The notes under the pieces were generated by a model, which saw only the letters and a program-made list of their open reading frames with translations, was not told where the DNA came from and made no database searches. From assembly GCA_017938645.1 (NCBI GenBank), contig JAGBBE010000190.1, forward strand, positions 1 through 20,293: a stretch of DNA of 20,293 nucleotides, given 5' to 3'. The stretch comes from Clostridia bacterium (GTDB taxonomy: Bacteria > Bacillota_A > Clostridia > Christensenellales > Aristaeellaceae). Of the stretch, positions 15,173 through 20,293 are shown piece by piece. Positions within the stretch are counted from its first letter, which is position 1; each line of letters begins with the position of its first letter. The translations under genes were made by a program, and so were the position numbers.

Positions 15173-16126
15173 TCATTTTCCGGGATTCCAGCCTGCAAGG
15201 ACGTTTTCCAGCGTATACTGCTCTGCTTCTTCCTCCGTGAGCCAGCCGGAAGCAGGATTACGGCCCGACACATCCGCACCGACAGTACCATGCTCACACA
15301 TGCGTCTGGTCAGCGGACGGAAGGGGTTTTCCCAATCGCAGAAACCTTCCGGATGGACGCATTCATCCATCTCACAATGGAGGAACGCCGCCGCTGCTCC
15401 CTCGCGCCACGGACGCCCCAGATAGATGCCGCCTTTTTCGCACTCACCCGTCAGCCTGCAGCGATGGAAGACAAGTCCGAAGGGCTGGTCCATCTGCGTA
15501 TTCGGCGCAGTATAATATCCGCCTCTGGCGTTGGCATACAGCGTACAGCCCTCAAACCAACAGCGATACGGGCCGAAAATAAAGTCCACATCACCCTGAA
15601 TCCAGCAATTTTCATAGTACTGCCGCGCGTCGGTATCCGGTCTGTCCGCCACGTTTTCCACACCCAGTGGAATCGGTCTGGAGGTATGATGATGCAGTTT
15701 CCACAGCACAGGCCCTGTATACAGCGTATCCTGCGCAGCACAGAAGCGGCAGTCATAGCAGCGAAACTGATCGCCTGCCGCATATACCGCTACAGCCTGC
15801 CCAACCTTACGCCCGTCACCTGCATCGTTTCGCACGGTAACTCCGCGCAGTGTGACGTCCGTTCCTGTCACCAGCAGCGTAGCCGTGAGGAAGGTATTCT
15901 TGGTTGTGCCATCCGCCAGGAGCTGCAGCGCATAATCGCCCCACACGATTTCTGCGCCATCGCCGCAGATCTCCACATGATCCTTATTGACAACAACCTT
16001 TTCCCGATACACGCCCGGTTCCAGAATCAGCCGCACGGTATCTGTATTCTTCTCCGGGATACTGTCAATAGCCTGCTGCAGCGTTTCAAACGCTGCCCCC
16101 TGCTTTGCAATGCGCTTTTCGATCAT
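15173..16126 (-). CDS. Pectinesterase (CE8 pectin methylesterase)
   Basis: 317 residues of right-handed beta-helix type with all CE8 signatures: GQAVAVY (Gln110), AAQDTLYTG (Gln132, Asp133), GDVDFIFG (Asp181, the nucleophile position) and YLGRPWRE (Arg238, Trp240). It removes methyl groups from galacturonan. The start at 16126 follows AGGAGG. There is no signal peptide, so it should be cytoplasmic and act on imported short oligogalacturonides, as known for intracellular CE8 enzymes of gut bacteria. Together with the GH51 enzyme at the left edge it points to use of pectin and its arabinan side chains. Confidence 0.93.
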   Translation of the reverse strand: MIEKRIAKQGAAFETLQQAIDSIPEKNTDTVRLILEPGVYREKVVVNKDHVEICGDGAEIVWGDYALQLLADGTTKNTFLTATLLVTGTDVTLRGVTVRNDAGDGRKVGQAVAVYAAGDQFRCYDCRFCAAQDTLYTGPVLWKLHHHTSRPIPLGVENVADRPDTDARQYYENCWIQGDVDFIFGPYRCWFEGCTLYANARGGYYTAPNTQMDQPFGLVFHRCRLTGECEKGGIYLGRPWREGAAAAFLHCEMDECVHPEGFCDWENPFRPLTRRMCEHGTVGADVSGRNPASGWLTEEEAEQYTLENVLAGWNPGK

Positions 16127-16147
16127 TCTTTTTCGCCTCCTACGTCT

Positions 16148-16176
16148 ATCCTACCGCGTGATGCCTCAGATGACAA
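16148..16176 (-). promoter_or_regulatory. Promoter of the pectinesterase gene
   Basis: On the minus strand TTGTCA (16176-16171), a 17-bp spacer and TAGGAT (16153-16148). The predicted start near 16141 gives a 15-base leader holding AGGAGG. Confidence 0.5.
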
Positions 16177-16216
16177 GCCCTGTTTTGCCATATCAAGGCT
16201 TTTTTTCAAAAAAGGC

Positions 16217-16245
16217 TGGACAAAAGCATAGGCCTTTGCTATAAT
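16217..16245 (+). promoter_or_regulatory. Promoter of the tRNA-Thr/tRNA-Pro pair, extended -10
   Basis: TGGACA at 16217-16222, a 17-bp spacer and TATAAT at 16240-16245 preceded by TG (16237-16238). Predicted start is about 9 bases before the first tRNA. Confidence 0.82.
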
Positions 16246-16260
16246 GATTAATGCTGACGC

Positions 16261-16336
16261 GCCAATGTAGCTCAGTTGGTAGAGCAGCTGATTCGTAATC
16301 AGCAGGTCAGGGGTCCGAGTCCCCTCATTGGCTCCA
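16261..16336 (+). tRNA. tRNA-Thr (anticodon CGU)
   Basis: A full cloverleaf with CCA encoded. The acceptor GCCAATG pairs with CATTGGC, the D arm is GCTCAGTTGGTAGAGC, the anticodon CGT is at 16294-16296 in the stem CTGAT/ATCAG, and the T loop is GTCCGAGTC. The discriminator is T. It reads ACG codons. Confidence 0.96.
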
Positions 16337-16341
16337 GTTCT

Positions 16342-16418
16342 CGAGGTGTAGCGCAGTTTGGTAGCGCGTTTGGTTCGGGACCAAAAGGTCGCAGGTTCAA
16401 ATCCTGTCACCTCGACCA
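16342..16418 (+). tRNA. tRNA-Pro (anticodon CGG)
   Basis: A full cloverleaf of 77 bases with CCA encoded. The acceptor CGAGGTG pairs with CACCTCG, the anticodon CGG is at 16376-16378 in the stem TTTGG/CCAAA, and the T arm GCAGG-TTCAAAT-CCTGT is canonical. It reads CCG codons. It lies 5 bases after tRNA-Thr and is the likely target of the integrase to its right. Confidence 0.96.
16391..16418 (+). other. Candidate attachment site (attL) at the 3' end of tRNA-Pro
   Basis: The tyrosine recombinase gene lies next to this tRNA with its 3' end toward it, and DNA composition changes to the right. Such elements commonly use the 3' end of a tRNA as core site. The second copy is not in this window, so exact limits are a guess. 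Confidence 0.45.
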
Positions 16419-16424
16419 GTTCGG

Positions 16425-16460
16425 AAAGCCTTGAAACGTATGGGTTTCAAGGCTTTTTTG
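16425..16460 (+). terminator. Rho-independent terminator of the tRNA pair
   Basis: A 13-bp stem (AAAGCCTTGAAAC with GTTTCAAGGCTTT) around a 6-base loop, then a T run to 16459. It sits 7 bases after the tRNA-Pro CCA end. Confidence 0.92.
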
Positions 16461-16611
16461 TTTTGTTCTTTTGTCTTGAATAAGACCTTGTTTTATTCTG
16501 TTTTGGGTGTTTTGTGACATAAGATGTTCCAAAACGCCTATTTTGCGATGCTTCAAATGCTTATTTCATAAAGCTTTGAAGCACTTTCAAGGTTGTTCCA
16601 TCCGTGTTCCG

Positions 16612-17655
16612 TCAGACAGATGAAAACATGTTGTCAATACAGCTTCTCGCATGTTCAATATCCTCCCTCTGGGTGTGCGTGTAGCGGTTTTTGAGGGTGT
16701 AGATATCGGCATATCCACCGATGGATTGAAGCGTTTTCAGCGGCACGTTCTCTCTGTCTGCGAAGGTCATGTAGGTGTGACGGAATACATGCGGCGTAGC
16801 CCCATAGACGTTGATGGTCTTTTTGATGCGTTCCCACATGCGTTTCATCGTCTGTTCTGTAATGGGTTGTTCGCCTCCGCCAATGACGAAGAGATTGTCT
16901 TCCTTCGGATGAAGATACTGCCGAAGTGCCGCAGGCATGGGAACAGAACGGATTGCCGCATTGGTTTTTGGAGTGTCAATGTGCGGCAGGTTGCATTTGA
17001 ATGTAACACCGCGCACGACATGGATGAGACTGTGCTCAAAGTCGATATTCTCCCACTTGAGCCCCAGCACTTCATCGCGCCTCATGCCGGTGTAGATCAG
17101 CAGCGCAAGCAATAGGACATCCCGTTCATCCGTCAATCGATGAAGATTGGCGATGATATCCGTCAACTGCTCACGTTCCAGTGCGTTCCTGACCGTTTTC
17201 TTTTTTGACGGATTCTTCAGTCGTTTGCTTCGCGCAGGATTACGGACGATAATGCCATCTTCCACCGCGCTTTCCAGAACCATGCCCAATACCATCACCA
17301 TTTCATGAATGGTCTTGCGGGACATATCCGCCTTGCTGTTCATGAAGCGCTGTACGTCATCCGTGGTGATGGCGCGGATATCATGCTTTTCAAAGACGGG
17401 CAGGATATGCTTGTTGAGAAGAGTAGTGTATTCGCGCAGTGTGGTGTGCTTCAGCGTTTGTTCCTTGTAAAGCGACAACCAGTTTTTGGCATAGGGTGCA
17501 AATAGGTACTTCTTCTCCGGCTTTGTATGCGCCTCTTCCGTTGCGGAAGTCATCACCAGTTTGATGGCATTATCCAGTATTTCCTGATGTGAATATCCTG
17601 TCACCCATCTGTTTTGTCCATTGATTTCAATATGTTGTTTCAGCCTTTTTGCCAT
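16612..17655 (-). CDS. int: Tyrosine recombinase (integrase)
   Basis: 347 residues. Residues 1-45 resemble an arm-binding segment, about 50-145 form the SAM-like core-binding domain, and about 155-347 the catalytic domain. Catalytic residues can be placed: Arg192 (TGMR), Lys230 (TPK), His289 and Arg292 (PHVFR), and Tyr325 (NRYTH). The usual second His before the last helix is Gly314 in SIGGYAD; a GG plus aromatic at this point is seen in other gut Clostridia integrases. It would catalyse insertion at, and excision from, the adjacent tRNA-Pro. The ATG follows AAAGGA, with an approximately 85-base leader from a promoter at 17746-17774. Confidence 0.93.
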   Translation of the reverse strand: MAKRLKQHIEINGQNRWVTGYSHQEILDNAIKLVMTSATEEAHTKPEKKYLFAPYAKNWLSLYKEQTLKHTTLREYTTLLNKHILPVFEKHDIRAITTDDVQRFMNSKADMSRKTIHEMVMVLGMVLESAVEDGIIVRNPARSKRLKNPSKKKTVRNALEREQLTDIIANLHRLTDERDVLLLALLIYTGMRRDEVLGLKWENIDFEHSLIHVVRGVTFKCNLPHIDTPKTNAAIRSVPMPAALRQYLHPKEDNLFVIGGGEQPITEQTMKRMWERIKKTINVYGATPHVFRHTYMTFADRENVPLKTLQSIGGYADIYTLKNRYTHTQREDIEHARSCIDNMFSSV

Positions 17656-17707
17656 GAAGAAATTCCTTTCCGCATGACTTTGATATCTCTTGTGAAGTTA
17701 TCAAGAT

Positions 17708-17869
17708 ACTTTGTGGCACAGGCTATGAAAAGATGTGCCTACTTCATTGTATAAGGATAAAAGCAATGGGTCAACTATGAATCATCTTCCAAACAACTTT
17801 GAAGCAAGATTGATACTACTTTCAAACAACTCTGACACATCTTTTGAACATCTTTTAAACTACTTTGAA
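17708..17869. repeat. Phased direct repeats upstream of int, about 33-bp period
   Basis: The best copies are 14 bp: CAAACAACTTTGAA (17790), CAAACAACTCTGAC (17823) and TAAACTACTTTGAA (17856), exactly 33 bp apart. Weaker ACTT/ACTA-type copies start at 17708, 17741 and 17774, also 33 bp apart (core positions 17708, 17741, 17774 and 17796, 17829, 17862). All intervals are multiples of 11, so sites face one side of the helix. They overlap the int promoter and could be arm-type integrase sites or repressor sites. Confidence 0.65.
17746..17774 (-). promoter_or_regulatory. Promoter of the integrase gene
   Basis: On the minus strand TTGACC (17774-17769), a 17-bp spacer and TACAAT (17751-17746). Two copies of the phased repeat (17741 and 17774) overlap it. 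Confidence 0.6.
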
Positions 17870-17874
17870 TAGAA

Positions 17875-17907
17875 AAACGGTAGCCGATTATTCGTCGGCT
17901 ACCGTTT
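17875..17907 (-). terminator. Terminator of the WYL gene, stop codon in the loop
   Basis: A 13-bp perfect stem (17875-17887 with 17895-17907) around a 7-base loop. On the minus strand it is followed by a T run (17879-17871 region). The TAA stop of the WYL gene (17890-17888) lies in the loop, so the gene's last codons form one arm. Confidence 0.85.
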
Positions 17908-19027
17908 CGGGATTGTAATTTTTATATATCTTTGTCAGGTAGGCATTGAATTCTTTCACGGTGTCCTCATTGCCAATAAGTTTTACCCTCCGCCCAAAAC
18001 CCAAAATCCACCCATAGAACTGCTCGCTGACATCAACAAAAGCGGAGAGAGAATAGAATTTATCATCAATTATACTGTATTGTACACCCTCTGTTCCGAA
18101 ACGGTCTACCATCGTATCCAGCAGTGTGAAGAGAAAACGAAGCTCAACGAGTGTGGTTTTGCCGCTGAACATAGAGAAGGTGCGGCGTGCATACTGCTTG
18201 ATATCAAGGTTTTTATACTTGGCTTCGTATTCTCGCTCTATACCCGTCAGTTCCACATTCTTCATGCGGTCAACACGGTAAGGAATCATTTTTTTGGTCT
18301 CATCATTAACAGCGAGCAGATAGTAGTTGCCATCGTTTATCATCAGCCGGAATGGATTGACGACATACGGTTTTCCTTGGCGACGCTCCACTTCATTTTT
18401 GACATCATTGATGCTATGTTGAAGATATTTGAAGCGGATTTTCTCCGGCCTATGTGCTTTGCCTTTTATTCGGGTGCTCATGGCGGTTCTGATGACCGCT
18501 ATATTCCTCATAACTGTTCTGCTGTTTGTTTTGATACGGTCTACCAGAAAGGCGTCATGTTTGATTTGCTCAGCGTAATTGTCGCTGCCGAAACTGCAAA
18601 TCACATCAACCAGCCGCTTGGCATGTGCCTGATTGATGAACTTAGAAGCATAAACGCATTCCGCCATCAGGCGTAAGTCGTGAAGGCTTACACTGCGTTT
18701 TTTGACATAAAAACCTTTGCGGTGCTCATCATAAACAATAGCCTTCAGTTCGTCGGTGGTATCCTCTTTCAGCATTTCGGCAGCTTTGTCTATGGTGCAG
18801 CCTTCCTTCAGCATGAGTAAGATGCGATTGATTTCTTTGATATCTTCATATACGGAACGCCGTTCGGCTTCAATGCCATAGGTCTCCCGAATATCGTTAG
18901 CAATCTCTTTGCCGCTGATAGCGTTGTCTTCATCTGAATTTTTCAGAAGATATTGAAGCACAACAAAAGACTTATATCTCTGGTGTTCTTTTCTGCCACG
19001 ATGGGGAGTTTTTTGCTCTTCAGTCAT
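17888..19027 (-). CDS. WYL-domain transcriptional regulator
   Basis: 379 residues from the ATG at 19027, chosen because GGAGG lies 7 bases upstream. The N-terminal part (RYKSFVVLQYLLKNSDEDNAISGKEIANDIRETYGIEAERRSVYEDIKEINRI) is a winged helix of the DeoR/YafY kind. The middle and C-terminal part (YVVNPFRLMINDGNYYLLAVNDETKKMIPYRVDRMKNVELTG) is the WYL domain, with YYL in place of WYL, then a WCX-like tail. WYL proteins are ligand-responsive repressors or activators; several control phage defence or mobile elements, some by binding nucleic acid fragments. Here it is the second element gene from the tRNA, with an inverted-repeat cluster upstream, so autoregulation is plausible. Confidence 0.87.
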   Translation of the reverse strand: MTEEQKTPHRGRKEHQRYKSFVVLQYLLKNSDEDNAISGKEIANDIRETYGIEAERRSVYEDIKEINRILLMLKEGCTIDKAAEMLKEDTTDELKAIVYDEHRKGFYVKKRSVSLHDLRLMAECVYASKFINQAHAKRLVDVICSFGSDNYAEQIKHDAFLVDRIKTNSRTVMRNIAVIRTAMSTRIKGKAHRPEKIRFKYLQHSINDVKNEVERRQGKPYVVNPFRLMINDGNYYLLAVNDETKKMIPYRVDRMKNVELTGIEREYEAKYKNLDIKQYARRTFSMFSGKTTLVELRFLFTLLDTMVDRFGTEGVQYSIIDDKFYSLSAFVDVSEQFYGWILGFGRRVKLIGNEDTVKEFNAYLTKIYKNYNPETVADE

Positions 19028-19056
19028 GGTGCGCCTCCGCCCAAAAGGATAGGATA

Positions 19057-19062
19057 AGTATA
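19057..19062 (-). promoter_or_regulatory. -10 element of the WYL gene promoter
   Basis: On the minus strand TATACT preceded by TG one base upstream (extended -10). The -35 region is poor, as often with extended -10 promoters. The GGAGG and start codon follow about 30 bases downstream. Confidence 0.55.
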
Positions 19063-19083
19063 GCACAACCCTTTACAGGATGG

Positions 19084-19117
19084 AATTTTCAGCGCCTTGA
19101 AAATTTGTCCTTTTCAA
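19084..19117. promoter_or_regulatory. Overlapping inverted repeats, candidate WYL operator
   Basis: AATTTTCA (19084-19091) pairs with TGAAAATT (19098-19105) around 6 bases, and TTGAAAA (19097-19103) pairs with TTTTCAA (19111-19117) around 7 bases. The two dyads share an arm. They lie upstream of the WYL -10 and overlap the -35 region of a weak rightward promoter (TTTTCA 19111-19116, 17 bp, TATGGT 19134-19139). Confidence 0.45.
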
Positions 19118-19176
19118 AAATTTGAGGTAAAATTATGGTAAGAAAAAATGGCAATCAGCCAAGGAGTAAATCATAT

Positions 19177-19488
19177 ATGATAAAATTCAATCCTTTTTCC
19201 CATCTCCGTTCCACGTAGTCTTTGCGCTCTACAATGGGCGACAATCCCTACCACAACCAGCACATTCAGGAATACGCCTCCGCCATGGAGGAAACCGTGA
19301 ATGAAATCACACAGCATTATGATGGTGCTTTGATGATGTTTGCGGAGCGATTTGAAGAACTCGCTGCCCGTGTTGAAGCATTGGAACAGGCACAGGAGAA
19401 ACCTGTGGAACTGGAAGCAAATGTACGTTTGAATGAGAAATCCGCCAAAGATTTGCGCGCCAAAATAGCCAGCCTTTTCAGGTTTTGA
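19177..19488 (+). pseudogene. Small coiled-coil protein gene with an in-frame amber codon
   Basis: AAGGAG (19161-19166) precedes an ATG at 19177 that opens MIKFNPFSHLRST and then a TAG at 19216-19218. The same frame continues as SLRSTMGDNPYHNQHIQEYASAMEE... to 19488. Downstream translation could begin at TTG 19222 or ATG 19234 (84 residues), but neither has a visible ribosome binding site. The LRST sequence occurs on both sides of the stop, hinting at a short insertion or duplication that created it. The protein is rich in Glu, Ala and Leu with heptad-like spacing (FEELAARVEALEQAQEK), so a coiled coil is likely. I do not recognise a family. It is either a broken gene or a short leader peptide with a reinitiated gene. 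Confidence 0.6.
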
Positions 19489-19530
19489 CTTTTGGCGGCG
19501 CTTCATCTGCGGCGGCTGATTTGAAAGAAT

Positions 19531-19564
19531 AAAAAAGATGGGCTGCCCAAAAGGGTATCCCATC
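19531..19564 (-). terminator. Terminator for the XRE-type gene (minus strand)
   Basis: A hairpin GATGGG-TGCCC / GGGTA-CCCATC (19537-19564) around AAAA with one mismatch. On the minus strand six T (19536-19531) follow. Confidence 0.85.
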
Positions 19565-19570
19565 AAATGG

Positions 19571-19607
19571 TATGGAGCAACTGTCAGTTTGCTCCATGTT
19601 TTTTATA
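19571..19607 (+). terminator. Terminator for the coiled-coil gene (plus strand)
   Basis: ATGGAGCAA pairs with TTGCTCCAT around a short CTG...CAG-containing loop, followed by GTTTTTT. It overlaps the last codons of the opposing XRE gene, so two convergent terminators are interlaced here. Confidence 0.8.
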
Positions 19608-19812
19608 TCTTTGTGCCGTCTTCAAACTCATAGCCAAAGAAATACTTAGCTCCCAACACTTCACCGATTTTCTCCAATTCTTCAACGGTAAAGGTTCCAC
19701 GCTTCAATTTTTGATTGAAGTTAGAGGGCGTAGTTCCCATTTCACGGGCAAGCGCAGCTTGACTCATCCCCTTATAGGCAAGAGCCATACCGATTTTTTG
19801 TTCCATAGTCAT
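19603..19812 (-). CDS. XRE-family helix-turn-helix protein (Cro/CI-like)
   Basis: 69 residues, almost all one DNA-binding domain: MEQKIGMALAYKGMSQAALAREMGTTPSNFNQKLKRGTFTVEELEKIGEVLGAKYFFGYE. The HTH is at about residues 16-37 (MSQAALAREMGTTPSNFNQKLK). The start ATG follows GAGGTGATG; a second ATG two codons later is possible. It lacks a ligand or protease domain, so it is a simple repressor such as those at lysogeny switches. It is divergent from the strong promoter at 19919-19947, which it probably represses. The 187 bp between it and the next gene are very A+T rich and hold that promoter. Confidence 0.87.
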   Translation of the reverse strand: MTMEQKIGMALAYKGMSQAALAREMGTTPSNFNQKLKRGTFTVEELEKIGEVLGAKYFFGYEFEDGTKI

Positions 19813-19918
19813 TTGTCATCACCTCACAGATATTCTATCACCGTCTCGGAAATAAAGCAAATACTAAATATTATGATGATAAGTGTAAAAAATATTTATT
19901 CAAACATTGATATTTATA

Positions 19919-19947
19919 TTGACATTATTAAGCGTTTGCTGTATAAT
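19919..19947 (+). promoter_or_regulatory. Consensus rightward promoter of the element
   Basis: TTGACA (19919-19924), a 17-bp spacer and TATAAT (19942-19947), perfect consensus. ATAAGTGTAA (19880-19889) and TTAAGTGTTA (about 19949-19958) flank it as possible repressor half-sites, and AAATATT/AATATTT form a loose dyad upstream. A promoter this strong in an element normally needs repression. Confidence 0.85.
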
Positions 19948-19999
19948 ATTAAGTGTTAGAAGGAGCAAATGAGGCTCCACCATCAAAGGAGGCACCCCA

Positions 20000-20269
20000 A
20001 TGAGCGACCACAACATGGAACCTAAAATCAAGGAACTGATGGAACTGAAACGCATGCGTGAAGAACTGGAAACCGAAATCACCACGATTGAGGACGAAAT
20101 CAAGTCCCGCATGGGAACGGAAGAAACCCTACTGGCTGGCTCCTACAAAGTCAGTTGGACGACCTACACTTCCAGTCGCTTTGACAGCACCCGCTTCAAG
20201 AAAGACCACGCTGACCTCGCCGCCGCTTATACCAAAGCCACCAGCTACCGCCGCTTTTCTGTGAGGTGA
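20000..20269 (+). CDS. Small protein resembling the C-terminal part of YqaJ-type phage exonucleases
   Basis: 89 residues with AAAGGAGG 7 bases before the ATG. Residues 7-38 are a charged coiled coil (KELMELKRMREELETEITTIEDEIKSRMG), followed by a small beta-rich segment AGSYKVSWTTYTSSRFDSTRFKKDHADLAAAYTKATSYRRFSVR. From memory, this pattern (helical pair, then KVSWKTVTSSRFDSKxFKxxHxDLYxxYTxxTxSRRFxV) closes many YqaJ-like viral recombinase proteins of Gram-positive phages and elements. Here it stands alone, without the nuclease core. It may be a split module or a helper of a recombination gene further right. It is the first gene of the strong rightward transcript. Confidence 0.75.
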   Translation: MSDHNMEPKIKELMELKRMREELETEITTIEDEIKSRMGTEETLLAGSYKVSWTTYTSSRFDSTRFKKDHADLAAAYTKATSYRRFSVR

Positions 20270-20273
20270 GATT

Positions 20274-20293
20274 ATGAAAGAGATATCCGAAAC
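20274..20293 (+). CDS. Start of a further element gene (cut by window edge)
   Basis: An ATG at 20274 follows GAGGTGAG, 4 bp after the preceding stop, and opens MKEISET before the window ends. No function can be assigned. The tight spacing suggests the same operon. Confidence 0.5.

Larger units (their letters stand above)
16461..20293. mobile_element. Integrative element, left end (continues beyond window)
   Basis: From tRNA-Pro to the right edge all genes are of mobile type: integrase, WYL regulator, XRE repressor, a small coiled-coil protein and a YqaJ-tail-like protein. The DNA is visibly richer in A+T than the operons to the left. No conjugation or capsid gene is in view, so prophage, ICE or mobilisable island cannot be separated. 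The 16461-16611 stretch holds only inverted and direct copies of TTTGAAGC-like motifs. Confidence 0.75.

Noticed and set aside
15290..16231. A 313-codon plus-strand frame opposite the pectinesterase gene
   Set aside because: The minus-strand product holds every CE8 signature and has a good ribosome binding site and promoter.
17708..17869. The spaced repeats as a CRISPR array
   Set aside because: The repeats are only about 14 bp, imperfect and non-palindromic, the spacers are about 19 bp and partly alike, and no cas gene is near.
19969..20025. An 18-codon frame starting at ATG 19969 before the YqaJ-tail-like gene
   Set aside because: The ATG follows AAGGAG very closely and the frame runs out of phase into the next gene; no further sign of coding.

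Overview
The window looks like a chromosomal segment of an anaerobic, plant-glycan-using member of the Clostridia (Bacillota). The evidence is GC-rich coding sequence with strong AGGAGG-type ribosome binding sites, a T-box leader, ferredoxin-dependent 2-oxoacid oxidoreductase genes, an iron-sulfur serine dehydratase, a DUF6171-like protein, and GH51 and CE8 carbohydrate-active enzymes. The species cannot be named from the sequence alone.

Left part (1-4311): the 3' end of a GH51 alpha-L-arabinofuranosidase gene, a small cysteine-rich DUF6171-like gene overlapping it by 4 bp, and an aldose 1-epimerase gene closed by a strong terminator. A flippase-like polysaccharide transporter (minus) and an EamA/DMT transporter (plus) follow, driven from back-to-back promoters.

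Centre (4344-13026): a long operon behind a consensus-like promoter and a T-box leader. It encodes a P-loop ATPase, a 2x[4Fe-4S] ferredoxin, the alpha, beta and gamma subunits of a VOR/KOR-type 2-oxoacid:ferredoxin oxidoreductase, a branched-chain aminotransferase, a LeuA-like protein that has lost its metal-binding histidines but keeps the regulatory domain, and a TIM-barrel/acyl-CoA ligase fusion. A T-box switches genes on when a tRNA is uncharged, so the set reads more naturally as amino-acid supply than breakdown: acid to acyl-CoA, reductive carboxylation to the 2-oxoacid, then transamination. This is inference. Three helically phased TGTACA sites upstream suggest a second layer of control.

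Next (13042-16126): sdaAB-sdaAA for L-serine dehydratase, whose only visible promoter lies upstream of a terminator hairpin. A minus-strand pair follows, a CE8 pectinesterase and a GNAT acetyltransferase.

Right part (16240-20293): tRNA-Thr(CGU) and tRNA-Pro(CGG), then an integrative element entered at the tRNA-Pro end and running off the right edge. Visible genes are a tyrosine recombinase, a WYL-type regulator, a small coiled-coil gene interrupted near its start by an in-frame amber codon, an XRE-type repressor, a perfect-consensus rightward promoter, and a small protein resembling the C-terminal part of YqaJ-type phage exonucleases. A helically phased array of about 33-bp repeats lies upstream of the integrase and overlaps its promoter.
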